64,000 bases of DNA from Gonatopus flavifemur (lineage: Eukaryota; Arthropoda; Insecta; Hymenoptera; Dryinidae). The notes under the pieces were generated by a model. That model was not told where the DNA came from and searched no databases. It saw nothing but the letters and a program-made list of their open reading frames with translations. This document shows, in pieces, positions 34,936-46,830 of this stretch (positions are counted from its first letter, which is position 1; each line of letters begins with the position of its first letter). The stretch lies in NCBI GenBank assembly GCA_018340375.1, contig JAFFJZ010000004.1, positions 23,348,001 through 23,412,000 of the forward strand, written 5' to 3'. The position numbers and the translations under genes were made by a program.

Positions 34936-35618
34936 TGCCGTGAGCTAAGTTGACAGATTTTCTAACTTTTGCCACACGATTTGGACTTTCCTGATCAATA
35001 TAGATCCCACCCAACTTTCAAACTCTTCCTACAAGTTTATCATCACCCTAACAACAAATTCAACTCAGAACATAAGGCTTTTTTCTCAAATTTGAAAATT
35101 TCGACTTCAAGAATACTCTTCAATTTGAAGAGTAAAATCATCCAACGCGCTTCAAGTGAATAATTCAAGTTTTTTGAAATTCATTCTAAACATTCGCTTG
35201 AAATATTTTTGATCAAATGAGTTCTTCGTGACTCATATTATTACAAAATTGATGTGAGTTTTTTGAGAAATGTGAGTTTTGAGAAATTTAATGTGAGTTT
35301 TTTTTCCGAGGAATATTGATGTAAATCAATATTGATATTGATTGATATTGATATTGTTGTTGTTGATATTGTCGTGTATTTGAATGGAATTCATTTTCAC
35401 CGCATCAGCAAATTACGATTTTTTGACATGTTACAACAGCTATGACTGATTTACTAATTCATTTTGCACTTACTAACAGATTTTTTGATACACATTATCC
35501 AAGAAATAACCACCACACATTTCACAAAAATAATTCATCCATTTTTTGATCACATAAATTTAACCTCACATCTGTCAACCGAACTGCAATTTTCACACAG
35601 GCTCATAGATTACACTGC
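34936..35618. repeat. Single arm of the 2.6 kb hairpin family
   Basis: A diverged copy of one arm of 27679-30252. Its first part matches about 29475-29700 (GCTAAGTTGACAGATTTT and following), and its last part matches 29880-30060, ending at CACACAGGCTCATAGATTA. The middle (35330-35400, TTGATATTG repeats) corresponds to 28500-28620 in inverted orientation. It truncates the Mutator-like relic. Confidence 0.7.
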
Positions 35619-36462
35619 TATCTTCTGGCAAATAAATCTTGAAAGGGCCTCAATGATTTCTGACGAGGCTTACAAGTGTAGTAACAGTCTAGATATACCT
35701 ATAAAAAATCCTCCATAGTTTTTTGAGAGTTTCACTTGTCTAATATATATTGTAAGTAACAGGTGAGTAACTTGCTAGTTTATCTCAACTAGAAGTTCCC
35801 TATGAAATCCCTACAGGGGCCTCATATTGACTAGACAATGCCTTGTCAGATTTCTACTTGGGATACTTGCGAGTCTAGTAATTTATAATAGAAAATTTTT
35901 CTCCGTGTAGTTTTTTTTGTACAACACCGTGCAGAAAAAAGTAGTTTCGTGATAAATGAGTTTAAACCAATTAAAGAATTTTTTTTCCTTCAAGAATCAT
36001 ATTTTTGTATACTTTCAAAGACATTCAACATATCTGCCAAGTTGAAATACTATTGTTCATTATTTGCATTGAAAAAAAAAATTCTCAAAACTCATCAAAT
36101 TTACGGATGTTAGACCACCGGGTTTCCTTAATTTGTTCTCTCCCATCTTCGATGAGTTGTGGAAAACCATGTGATAATTCATAAATTCTTGATAAAAATT
36201 GAAATTCAACCACCTAAATAATTGAGGAATGATCCACGTTGATCGAGTTTGTAAATTGAATAATATGTTCAAAATCGGAATTCATTTGCGGGTGTTTTTA
36301 AATTGACGAAATAGGGAGGCGACGGATTAAATCCACCGACTGTACACTACGTGAAAATATCAATTCTCTTTCCTTTCAGGTTAGATCATCAAATTCTGGT
36401 GCACCAACAGAATGACTGCAAAATATATTGGGATGAATTCTGTAAAAATAACTTTCAATGTA
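35619..36462. other. Gene-free stretch with element fragments
   Basis: No gene. 35865-35908 carries an end like that of 53586-53841 (GTCTAGTAATTTATAATAG then TTTTTCTCCGTG followed by TA). Around 35770-35880 are dyads of the TTGCTAGTTTATCTCAACTAG type. At about 36330-36345 is an isolated end ACCGACTG followed by TA, as in the MITE at 36463-36673. Confidence 0.45.
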
Positions 36463-36673
36463 CAGTCGGTGTAACAAGTCCGTTGAATTCTAACGGAACT
36501 ATCTTTATATAATATGCGTTATTGCTGTTATCTGAGAATTTCTAATCCATCTGAATGATAGAAGGAACATATATCAAGGTATACAACCGAAGAGAAATAT
36601 TAAAAATTCATTAATAACAACGCATTCAATGAGATTTCCGTTAGAACTCTAAACGGACTTGTTACACCGACTG
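36463..36673. mobile_element. MITE with CAGTCGGTGTAACAAGTCCG ends
   Basis: A 211-bp element with perfect inverted ends CAGTCGGTGTAACAAGTCCG, which extend a few bases further inward, and TA on both sides (36461-36462 and 36674-36675). The interior is AT-rich and non-coding. Long near-perfect ends and a TA duplication suggest a Tc1/mariner-type MITE. Confidence 0.8.
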
Positions 36674-36763
36674 TACGTGCATGTTCATGATCACTGTACT
36701 GTTAGTTATAAGTCATTGGGTTTATGTCACATTGATCTGTTAAATAACACAAATTAATCATTA

Positions 36764-36947
36764 CACTGGGAAGAATAAAGTAGTTGAGTTGGCATTGATA
36801 ACCAATGTAGTCAATTCCAACTAGTTTACATGGGAACAATGTTGTTTCAGCATTGTTCGATATCACACCAACATAGAATTAAGTGCATTGATCACTAATG
36901 TCAGTGCGACCTTTTTCCCAGGTTGGATTAACATTTTTTTCCTAGTG
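36764..36947. mobile_element. MITE with CACTGGGAA-type ends
   Basis: A 184-bp element with ends CACTGGGAAGAATA and (inverse) CACTAGGAAAAAAATG, and TA on both sides (36762-36763 and 36948-36949). The interior has dyads such as AACAATGTTGTTTCAGCATTGTT. Same architecture as the other CAC-N-G-poly(A) elements. Confidence 0.7.
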
Positions 36948-38083
36948 TACTGTCACATTGAATCCGTGAACACCTATGCTCCTCAGTTTACGATCCGGGA
37001 GTATGAACTAAATGTTTAAAATCTCAAATGCATTTCCGCGCCATCTGCTGGCAAATCAGTCAGTGCTTCAGACACATACACCAATACTGATGTGTTTTCG
37101 AAGTTTCTGATTGAATCGTGACATCTGGTAGTTCAGCACATTATTTCAACCGGTCTCCTGATAGGTGGCGTGGGAACATACTGAAATGCTTCGATATTGA
37201 GTTCCCGTCACTTGATAAACGTATTGTTCTTCAATAATCGTCTTGAATACAACAATCAACGACCGTGTTACAAAAGTTTTGTGTTTTATCTCCGTTATTC
37301 GAGTGTTTGATCCGATAGTCGAGAAATGGGTAGAAAACGTGGTCGGCCAGCTCAAGTGAATATAGAGGACTTGATTGAATGTTTTATGAAACACAAAGAA
37401 GAGATAGTGCTCGGATCACAAATCAGATTGAAAGATGATGAAGTTTGGTCCATCATGGCGGCGGAATTAGATGATGCTATCACAGCTGAATCTTTATATA
37501 GCTATGTGTGTAATAACATTCATAATGTCAAAAGTGTTTTATTCAAAGAAGCCAGCTTTCAAGACATAAGTGCAAATATCACCGACGATTCAATGTCAAA
37601 TGCACTGTATACATCTGTGAATGAAGTCGAGGATGTAGATTTCGAGTTACATATAGCCATCGATGAATTCAAGTCGTTACTCGTGGAACGTTCTTACAAA
37701 CAATGTAATCGTAAGAAACAAGTGAAAACAATGACTCGGTCTGTTTTTCGTTTCAAAGAAGGATACCAGCGGTTTCTCGGGGAATTATTATGGAATTCTG
37801 GACGAATCGGAAAATGTGCAATAAATTACATCAACCACAATGTACCGGAAAAAATCGATGGTGGTTCCATGGAAGGTTAAATATCATTGTTCATTCACTT
37901 GATTCGTATAATATTGTGAATTTTTTCCCTAATATTCTCATGTATATTTGCTTTTTTTCATATCCTTATGCATGAAGACGTTTTTCTTCATAATTATGAA
38001 TAATTCTGAAATGCCGACAAGGCCATCATGTAAAACAGGGGTGTGACTAGGGCAGTTGCCTTGGGGGCCATAAGAAAAGGGCG

Positions 38084-38160
38084 GTGTTACTTGATAAAAA
38101 AAGGAGAACAGTGTTACTTCATAAAAAAAGGCGGGCGTTGTTACTCGATAAAAAAGTTTT
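38084..38160. repeat. Three short direct repeats in the intron
   Basis: Three units of the form GTTACTTGATAAAAAAAGG follow each other with small changes (ACTTCATAAAAAAAGG, ACTCGATAAAAAAG) and intervals of about 25-35 bp. They lie in the intron of the spliced transposase-like gene. Confidence 0.55.
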
Positions 38161-38539
38161 TAAATTCCAAACCAGTCGTCATTTTACGTGTGTGTATTTG
38201 TGTATGTGTGTGGTTGGGGGGAAGGAGCAACAATTTAGGTCTTTCCTGGAACTGAATTTCCATTCAAATGTAATTCAAATTTCAAAAACTTTTCAATCAC
38301 GTGAGTGGAAATTCCTTCCATCACATGTGATTCAAGCTTCATGCAAAAATTTTCTAACAATGCATTTCCAATATATATCCGATTGATTATAAAAATTTCA
38401 AATTAAAAAAAAATCATAAATGTTTGAATGAATTTTGATTTACATTCCGGACTTCTTACTGTATGTGAAGCGGAAGTCAAACACACACACAATTTCCCCA
38501 AATTTTATATCATTTAATGTATTCGCCTTTGCATAGTTT

Positions 38540-38720
38540 CATGGGGGAAAAAACTTCAACTGTAGTAGTTGAGTAGCTAGCAGAGACACAGACAGCCATG
38601 AAATTAGCTGCTGCAGCTGATCTACTGGCTATGAGAGTTAAAATTTAGCTCTGGGAACTCATTTAATAGCTGTCTCCCTCCATGCTAATCACTCAGCTGC
38701 TACAGCTACATTTTTTCCGT
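38540..38720. mobile_element. MITE with AGCTG dyads inside the intron
   Basis: The left end CATGGGGGAAAAAACTTC and right-end inverse ATACGGAAAAAATGTAGC are diverged versions of the CAC-N-G-poly(A) ends. The interior contains AGCTGCTGCAGCTGAT-type dyads, as in 4491-4598. No clean target duplication remains. Confidence 0.5.
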
Positions 38721-39536
38721 ATTAGGTCAAATTAACTTTCGCTAAGTCTCCTGCGTAGTTTCTCAACAATACTTATATCGGAGTTATGTAAAATTTTGCC
38801 ATAACTCATGAGTTTTTTTTCATCTTCGTTGAACTGTATTCGAATTAATATATCATGTTTTCAGGATATTGTCGATGTGGCAGTCATCTTAAAATTACAT
38901 TTGAAATTCGAGATGAACAAAACCTCACCTTAGCATGTTTCTACAAATCAGGGAACAATAACAAAAAATGCGGCATTTTATATCTAAGAGGAGAAGACCG
39001 CAAAGAAATGGTTAAAGAGCTGAAGCACCAAAGTGTACATGTATTCAAAGGAAACAAGCAACTGAATTCATGTTGCCGGGTGACGAACGTTGTCCTTCAA
39101 TACCATCATCCAATGTTCTCCATGTGGCGAAGAATGAAGTCATCACTGGACAGTATTTACATCAGAATCCCATCTCAGCTCTAGTGATTATGAAAAACAC
39201 AGCTAAATACATTAATTTTATACAGAATATTGGGATAGATCCTTTTTTTGTGCATTATTGCATCAATTCGCAGGTACTGCAAACAACTATTGCTGACAAT
39301 GACGTATATTTTACATACCAGAAGGATTTCTCATTGAAAATTACCATGAAAGTCATTCACGTCATGAAAATTATGCAGTCTCAGAATAGTTCATGCCATA
39401 TTATGATAATTTTCCAAAAGTTCTATTTCAATACATGGATAGTAAACAAATAAAAAAACGCTGCCCAACTGGCACATGGCTTCCTCGTTTGTATTGGAAA
39501 ACAGTGTGGATTCCTAAAGAATCTTCTCCCACAGTT

Positions 39537-39810
39537 TTCAACCGATCTGGATAAAACTTATATGGGACCACTATCACCCTAGTCCACAACTGTGATAAAA
39601 ATTTCGAAACGATCGGATGAGCAGAACGGGAGATATGCGCGTACAAAACTTAGGGAGGGGGGGGGGCTATAGACAGACAGACAGACACGGTAACAACAAT
39701 TTTCCCTGGATTCTGAGGAACATTTTAGTCTAGGAGATTTTGAATTTCGAGACAACAAAATTTTCGGCTCCTCGAAACGATCACAAACCTTCCCTCTAAC
39801 GAGAAAGCAA
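39537..39810. repeat. Dispersed repeat with GACA microsatellite
   Basis: Inverted copy of 62285-62547. Shared words include CACAACTGTGATAAAAATTT, the GACAGACAGACAGACA run (39671 onward, preceded here by a poly-G tract) and TCGGCTCCTCGAAACGATCAC. It contains no coding frame of note. It is probably a fragment of an unidentified transposable element. Confidence 0.7.
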
Positions 39811-40335
39811 TAATTTTCAGTGTGAAAGGTAATTTTTCAGTTTTCAATCAATTCACTGCAAACAAATTTGACGGCCTAGACTCACATAAACTGAGTTTAT
39901 ATGAGAATTTTAACACTCATTGAAGGCAACTCCAAAAGTGTTGAATTCATCTTTAAACTATGTCTATATGGAAAAAATGCATTATACACATCTTATTATA
40001 CAAACTGTAGTATCCATTGGTTAGATATTAAATCATGTTATAATGGGTAATAATATATGTTGAAAGGTAATCAAGACTATTATCTACATATTGAGGGGTA
40101 TAATCTAGATGCTTGTTCTCATATTTAATGAAAAAGGATAGTAGAATGTTTTTGTTGAAATACGATGAACAAAATTCTTTGAGGACAGCGAGAAATTCTA
40201 TCTGAAATGAGTTTTTTTTTTACTGCATATGTATTGAAAAATTTCCATTGCATGAGGACTTCCTATATCCTGCATGAAATTTTATATATTCCACTGCATT
40301 TTTTCTAGAGAATACATCCGTCAACTTGTACATAC
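39811..40335. other. Gene-free stretch
   Basis: AT-rich, no gene or repeat that I can define. Confidence 0.55.
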
Positions 40336-40827
40336 TTGCCGTCAACATCGACGGCAAGACCAAACCGCTACGGACGAAAGACAATGCTGTGCGTTTGGTG
40401 GGATTAGAAGGGCGTAATCCACTACGAGCTGCTGAAACCTGGGGAAACTGTCAATACTCAACGCTACCGACAACAAATGATCGATTTGGATCGAGTTTTG
40501 CTTGAAAAACGACCAGAATACCAACAAAGACAACACAAGGTGATTTTGCTGCATGATAATGCACCAGCACACAAAGCAAAACAGGTCCAGAAAACGATAG
40601 AGTCATTCCGTTGGGAGATTCTTCAGCACGCGCCTTACTCACCGGACCTTGCCCCATCCGATTACTACTTGTTTGCATCGATGGGACACGCACTCGCTGA
40701 GCAGCGCTTTACTTCTCACGAAGATGTACGAAAATGGCTCGATGACTGGTTGGCCTCAAAAGAGCAACAGTTCTTTTGGCGCGGAATCCACAAATTGCCA
40801 GAAAGATGGAAAAAAATGTATAGATAG
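40336..40827 (+). pseudogene. mariner transposase, 5'-truncated
   Basis: The C-terminal part of a mariner (DD34D) transposase. The frame is readable from about 40339 (PSTSTARPNRYGRKTM, then LCVWWD), interrupted by TAG at 40405-40407, and continues GVIHYELLKPGETVNTQRYR into the intact tail from 40477. The second and third catalytic residues are present in LLHDNAPAHK and SPDLAPSDYYLF with 34 residues between them. The HTH domains and first catalytic Asp are missing, so it is inactive. About 85 bp after the stop, CTGTACAAAAATTCCGG is reminiscent of mariner 3' ends, but I could not find the matching 5' end. Confidence 0.85.
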
Positions 40828-43098
40828 CGACGGACAATACTTCGAATGAGTTACTTTGTATCATATCATTACAATAAACGTGTTTTTTCTGTACAAAAAT
40901 TCCGGTTTCATACTTACACACCTGGTATTTCACCAATCCATTTCTCTCAGTGTACGAAAAATTCGTAGTCATAATATTGAGAGTTGATAGTTTCGTTGTG
41001 ATTTTCAACAGTAAAACTATCAATCGTTGATACATCGGGTATGAATTTTCAGTCAACTCACTATGAATATTTTTTAGCGATCTTCGTTTTCCCTAAATTG
41101 ACAGTCATTTTTCTACATATCAATAGACCCGGTCTTTCCGTGTAAAAGTGGTAGAAAGGGAGCATGATATCTTATTCAAATTACTTACATTCCATCTTTT
41201 GAGGTTGAGACCGCTTGTTTCTAGAGCTTTGCGCGAGATTCGCGTCAAAAAACGATCAAATAGTCATCAATAATTATTCCAATCTCTTGAAATATCAAGA
41301 TGATCAAGAGAATTTGAGAGTAGAAATGGAATCCACGGAATGGGGTGGAACCTTGATCATTCAAACAAAATCAGCAGAGATATATATCGAAATATACAAC
41401 GAGACCTGCAACGAGACCGATACCGAGACTAATTCCGGAACTGAGAGAATATCATCGTTATCCTCTACGATGAAATCGGATCTCCATGTGATTCTCTTAC
41501 ACTTTGGGTAGAAGCTTGATTCCGTTCAAAATTTTTATGTCCTCAATTTTCAGAACGGTAAATAAATAGATCATTTTTCAATTTGATCAGTATTTTTTAG
41601 TTCAATCGAAACACCGATTTTTAATATGTTCCATACTTATGTTCTTGTAAAACTGAAAAATTATCCCGTATTAGCGCTCGTTGAAGTTCGAATCGTTTAT
41701 TGAAACAAATTTGTAATCAAATATGAAAGTATCTGTTTCTCTTTCTGAATAATATGTCCAATCGGCATTTATTATTGAAAAAAACATTGAATCTGGGACA
41801 TTGTCATGAATTTCTCATAAGATTTTGTCATATTCTATTACCAATTCGTTTCTATGAACGATTTGAATTTGAACGTCATCCGTATTGGTCACTCCGTCGA
41901 GTATATTTTATAGCAATCAACAAAAATATATAAAAACAAAGACCGATATAGGTAATCAACGTGGTCGCAATAACCCACATTCATCTTATCTTTAATTTGA
42001 GAGGAAAAAAAGAAATGAAAACTCTGTTCATACCAGTGACGGTTCACGATTTATCCTTGATTGTTAAAAATCCCTCATTTCTCATTTCAATTCCTCTCTC
42101 CCTTCATTCGCTTTGAGCTCTACATCCCGGGATAAACTGTGAAAGAAATGAAAATGGATGTAAGAAATGAAAAGTTGTACATAACCTTAACTTATCTGTG
42201 ATTGGCAGGTATTTGTCCTTCCTCACTTTTTTTTCTTGTCTTTGGAAAATGGTTTCCAAACATCTACTGATGTACGTAATCAAGTCCATAGTGCATATAC
42301 GACGACGGTCGAGGAATATCCGAGCACGTGGATATGGATGAATGTTCGTGATATGAGAAGAAAGATCAAGGAAAGAAGAATGGAGAAGACTTTGATACGA
42401 AATTCCAGAAATTCATATATCCTTAAGAGATGGGAAGGGATCAGAGTAGAACGAGAACCGCAGAGGACAGGGCACCATGCCGGTACTGCTATAATGTCGG
42501 TTCTCAGAGTGGGTAACAACCCAAGATAATTGAATATCAAACACCCAGCTAGGTAATGGGGTTATAATCTTATGTGGGAATTCTACCATCCGACGAAATT
42601 CATCGATTTTAACGTACAACGCACGTGCATCGATTTTAAGAGGGCGTGATACACGTCGACGACTCAATTTTGTGTGCCAATCTATCTTGGTACACTTCGG
42701 TGAAATCTTCTTAGTGATTGTGACCGAAATGTCTCAATCAAATATCTTCAGTGAGAACAATTAAACATTAAATGGATCCAACTAAGATATTCTGGTTGAT
42801 ATAATTGAGCTCTCGTAACTGTAGTGTTTTTGTATATTCAACTAAATTTTATCATAAAATGTAACTTTGACGTTCATGATGGATAAGATAATAATTTCCA
42901 TTATTAATATTTCTTTGATTCACGATGAAAAATGAAAAAAATTTTTTCGGAATTCAAAATTCGAGGTCCGTAAAGACCTAGATTAAGTCTCAAAGAATCA
43001 TCTCTGGAAATTTCAGATTTTTTTATGAATTCAGTTTTGAGTATTTTAGTGCGAGAAAACGTGCTCCGATGGTAACTCTGGTACCCTCGTAATTGGTA
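40828..43098. other. Gene-free stretch
   Basis: No supported gene. Two MITE-type ends occur near 40948-40956 (TTTCTCTCAGTG then TA) and 41132-41142 (CTTTCCGTG then TA) without partners. The 98-codon frame at 41215-41511 contains a short acidic NETxTET run but nothing recognisable. Confidence 0.5.
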
Positions 43099-43327
43099 CC
43101 CTGGTTTGAAAAAACCCATAGAATCTGATGAAATGAAATTTAATAGGATTTGGTCAGAACATTGTAAAAGATTCAATGAGATTTGACAAAACTCAATCAG
43201 AACCCCATTGAAAAAGTACATTGATGTGATTGAATCTCATTGACGAACGGTTGAATAGGATTTGGTCAGAACATTGTACAAGATTCAATGAGATTTAGCG
43301 AAAAACAATGGTTCCGTTTAACCAGGG
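43099..43327. mobile_element. MITE with CCCTGGTT ends
   Basis: A 229-bp element with ends CCCTGGTTTGAAAAAACC and (inverse) CCCTGGTTAAACGGAACC, and TA on both sides (43097-43098 and 43328-43329). The interior repeats TTCAATGAGATTT- and TTTGGTCAGAACATTGTA-type words in both orientations. Related words occur at 33270-33350 and 58700-58800, apparently fragments of the same family. Confidence 0.75.
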
Positions 43328-43818
43328 TATCGCGGTCGGCAATACCGCTGAGGAAGAAGGTTTAATTCCTCAAATATTTCATCTAAATGAATTTAATGAA
43401 CATGTTACACCCATAAGTCTTCGCATTCAATACATCTCCCTCTCTCTGAAGTGGACATAATACCGTGAAATGAATGATAATTGAAGTATCCGAATTTTGA
43501 AAATTTCCACAAAAATAACGATGCCAAACAAAAGTGAGAAAGATAATGATGATTCTGAAGTAATTATAAGTTTCGGTGGAGAAGTCCAAAAAAATACGCA
43601 AATGCGAGTTGGAAAAATACACGTATACAGAAAAAGTTATTTCTTTGAATCTAAGAGATTGTTATTTGAATAAGTCCAAATAGATATTTCTTTGACAGAA
43701 ATGAATATTTCATGCATGTGAAAGAATTTATTGTTGATATCAAGAAAATATTTATTTGGACATATTGAAATAACGATTTCTTACATTTAACATTCTTTCG
43801 AATAAATATGATATTTTC
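43328..43818. other. Gene-free stretch left of the large palindrome
   Basis: AT-rich with GAAATATTTCT-type dyads near 43640-43800. No gene. Confidence 0.5.
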
Positions 43819-43931
43819 AAAGCACATCTGTACAATTTCCAAGTGGTTTCATTTTCATATTTGAAATGATTTTGTAATGCTTTCCGAACGAAATGTGCTT
43901 AGTTGCTGGAAGTGCACACTTGAACTGATCG

Positions 43932-44198
43932 TTAGACTGTTTGATAAAACTTCAAAGTAGACGATCCCTTTGTAATCCTCCCAAACTGATAATACAATCT
44001 TCTTTTAATGAATGTCAGCTTTTGACGTTGGTCGAGCTGGTTCATCTTGTTTGCTCCATGATCTTTTTCGATTAACGTTATTTTACGAAGAACCCATTTT
44101 TCATGTCCAGTTGCTAATCTATTAGAAAATGGATTATTTTCATTACTTGTCGTAATTGAATTGCTAATGTTAATTCGTTCTATTACGTTAAGCGGCAA
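43932..44198 (-). CDS. Unknown 88-codon frame, left palindrome arm
   Basis: An open frame beginning MPLNVIERINISNS. It is basic in its second half (KDHGANKMNQLDQRQKLTF and following), with no domain I recognise, no signal peptide and no membrane segment. Its mirror at 48317-48583 differs at only two residues, but that follows from the near identity of the two arms and is not independent evidence of coding. It may be a fragment of a protein once encoded by the foldback element, or chance. Low confidence. Confidence 0.2.
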   Translation of the reverse strand: MPLNVIERINISNSITTSNENNPFSNRLATGHEKWVLRKITLIEKDHGANKMNQLDQRQKLTFIKRRLYYQFGRITKGSSTLKFYQTV

Positions 44199-44502
44199 AC
44201 GGATGGTTCAGATGTGATATGAACTTGTTTAGAACCTCCAAATGAGACTGTTTTGAATAATCACCTTCCACGCATGTCCACAGGATACTGTATACATCCT
44301 AATTCCTCCTGGTGCTGTTCGGGGAGTTTAATTCTTCACATTAATCCATCAGGAGCGTAAACATTGAGATGTTTGCACATGGAATTCAAGGAACTATTAG
44401 TTATCGATATCTAAAACATATAGTCAAAACACAACACAATAACTCATTCTTATAATATTCCCAACTGATTATAAATGAGATGCCAATGGGTTCACGGGTT
44501 TG

Positions 44503-44768
44503 TACCTATACAGCACAAAAGTCCCCGCAAAGAGCTCCCGTTATGACAGTGAACATGAATTCATTATGAATAGTTGGAATTCAAAATGAACTCTTGATGA
44601 ATAACTTAATCTTCAGAAAGAACTCATATCACGGATTCATGAAGAACTATTCAGGCATTCAACATGTATGCATTTTGAATTCATTTTCACGATCGTAACG
44701 GGGACTGTTCAAAAAGTTCTTTCAGAAGTTTTTGTGAATTCAAATTGATCATTTGTGCTGTCTGGGTA
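44503..44768. mobile_element. MITE in left palindrome arm
   Basis: A 266-bp element with ends ACCTATACAGCACAAA and (inverse) ACCCAGACAGCACAAA. The interior has TTCATGATGAATTC-type dyads. An inverted copy sits at the mirrored position in the other arm (47727-48012). Confidence 0.65.
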
Positions 44769-45597
44769 ATAATGAATGCCGAATGTTGAATGCTGCTTGT
44801 AAATACGGGTCATTCTAATCACTTTCAATCAAGATGAATGAAGAATAATTTGAATTATCATTGTTTGTCCATGCCTAAAGTGCAAAATGTTCGATTTGTC
44901 GAGAAGATTTTCCCCAAGTACTGAGAAGAGTTATCAATATTATGAAAGATTCATTTTATTATCGCATATGAAGGGAAGGTCTATTGAGCTATCTGACCAT
45001 TTCCATCTAACTGCAATCTTACCAATTGAATCTTTTTTTGCTATTTTTTTGCAATGTTTTGCCGTAAAAATCAATTTTTTTGCTCCAGCCGTTACCAAGA
45101 TACAGTGAGTTAGATAAGTTAAGTATTAAGCTATCTAGAAATCGGAAAAATGGCATGAAGGGGGCGTTGTAGGGGAAAAAGGATTACATGGGATTTTTTT
45201 GCTTTATTTTTGCTGTCAGATAGGATATGTCATTTTTTTTAACTTCCCTCTCTATATGACGAGGTGTTGGAAGAGGTGTAGGCTGATCATTAGATCACAT
45301 GAAATGAGTGGTTCATTGATAATTTGCGAGGAAAACGATTTTTTTGCTACAGCCGTTATCAAAGTGGAGACGTTTTATCGAGATTTTCTGGCTCATTTCC
45401 TGCCACCGGATAGCGTGTGCGATTTTGTGTTTAGATTTGGGAATTTCATTTTCGGAATTTTGTCACTCTAGGAATCCAAGAAGCTATCAAGACCAATAAC
45501 CGGATATTTCGCGGCCAGTTGGATGAACTTTTGAGTTTCCTGCTCCCAATAAGTTGACACTGGGACTTTCAGGACCACCTAGTTCACTCTAGAATCT

Positions 45598-45945
45598 TCC
45601 GCTAACATCTGGGATTTTTTTGCTACCATCTAGTTAAGTCTAGAACTTTCTGCTACCATCTAGTTCACCCTCCGATTTTTGTGCTACCATCTAGTTCAGT
45701 CTAGAATTTTTTGCTACCATCTAGTTCACTCTTCGATTTCTTTGCTACCATCTAGTTCAGTCTAGAATTTTTTGCTACCATCTAGTTCACTCTCCGATTT
45801 TTTTGTTACCATCTATTTGACTCTTTGATTTTTTTTGCTACCATCTAGTTGACTCTTCGATATTTTCGCTACCACCTAGTTAGGTCTAGAATTTTTTGCT
45901 ACCATCTAGTTCACTCTCCGATTTCTTTGCTACCATCTAATTCCT
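45598..45945 (+). repeat. Tandem array of ~31-bp units, left arm (about 11 copies)
   Basis: Eleven variants of TTTGCTACCATCTAGTT followed by CAGTCTAGAA or CACTCTCCGA. Two sub-types (TCTAGAA and TCCGATT) partly alternate, suggesting an older dimeric unit. Confidence 0.85.
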
Positions 45946-46144
45946 CCCAGAATTCTGAGGCCTTCTGAATAGAGAATTGAGGTCTTCTGGGTTGAGATGA
46001 ACGGAAGCAAGACAATCGGAGGTGCATGAAGATAGCAGCGGCCAGGTTGGGAAACGAATACACATTTCGGGGAATATGCTAGGGTCGGACAGATGAGGCC
46101 TCAAAAGTCGGGACGCATCCTGCTGGTAACTAAAGATTCTAAGG

Positions 46145-46830
46145 TGAACTGAATGTCGGCGAAAAGATCTGGGGTAGACTAGATGGTAGCGAGAAGTCCT
46201 AGACTGAACTAGATGGTAGCAAAAAAATCGGAGCGTGAACTAGATGGTAGCAAAAGAATCGAAGAGTCAACTAGATGGTAGCAAAAAATTCTAGACTGAA
46301 CTAGATGGTGGCAAAGAAATCGAAGAGTCAACTAGCTGATAGCAAAAAATTCTAGACTGAACTGGATGGTAGCAAAAAAATCGAAGAGTCAACTAGATGG
46401 TAGCAAAAAAATCGGAGAGTAAACGAGAAGGTAGCAAAAAATTCTAGATTCAACTAGATGGTAGCAAAAAATCGAAGACTCAACTACATGGTAGCGAAAA
46501 ATTCTAGACCGGACTACATGATAGCAAAAAAATCGGAGAGTGAACTAGATGGCAGCAAAAAAATCGGAGAGTGAACTAGATGATAGCAAAAAATTTTAGA
46601 CTTAACACTAGATGGTAGCAAAAAAATCGAAGAGTAAACTAGATGGTAGCAAAAAATTCTAGACTTAACTAGATGGTAGCAAAAAAGTCTAGACTGAACT
46701 AGATGGCAGCAAAAAAATCGAAGAGTCAACTAGATGGTAGCAAAACATTCTAGACTGAATTAGATGGTAGCAAAAAAATCGAAGAGTCAACTAGATGATA
46801 GCAAAAAACTCCCAGATGTTAGCGAAAGAT
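46145..46830 (-). repeat. Tandem array of ~31-bp units, right arm (about 21 copies)
   Basis: The same units in inverse orientation (AACTAGATGGTAGCAAA). By my count there are about 21 copies against 11 on the left, so the arrays changed length independently after the arms formed. The 71-codon frame on the minus strand (46514-46729) is simply the translated repeat. Confidence 0.85.

Larger units (their letters stand above)
37326..39270 (+). pseudogene. Spliced transposase-like gene, frameshifted (NOF/MULE-like?)
   Basis: Exon 1 (37326-37875) begins MGRKRGRPAQ, an AT-hook-like start, and encodes an acidic helical N-terminus. The frame would stop two codons after a GT donor at 37876. An AG acceptor at 38863-38864 (TTTTCAG) joins the frame in phase to YCRCGSHLKI in exon 2 (38865 onward), giving a 989-bp intron. 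Exon 2 continues through CGILYLRGEDRKEM to about 39060. There the homologous sequence shifts frame and continues from about 39070 as MLPGDERCPSIPSSNVL, then IGIDPFFVHYC. The order of these blocks matches, from memory, a family of insect transposase-like proteins in which a catalytic Asp follows shortly after the DPFFVHY block; that part is missing here. I call it a degraded, domesticated or dying transposase. The family name is uncertain. Confidence 0.5.

Noticed and set aside
41215..41511. 98-codon frame with an acidic NETDTE run
   Set aside because: It is low-complexity and isolated, with no supporting neighbours or motifs.
44887..45108. 73-codon frame mirrored at 47387-47608
   Set aside because: Its duplication follows from the palindrome. 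It has no recognisable domain, and its C-terminus is simply repetitive arm sequence also present in the diverged copy near 48930-48990.
46514..46729. Frame encoding repeated FCYHLVxSRIF units
   Set aside because: It is only the translation of the 31-bp tandem array; copy number and frame vary freely.
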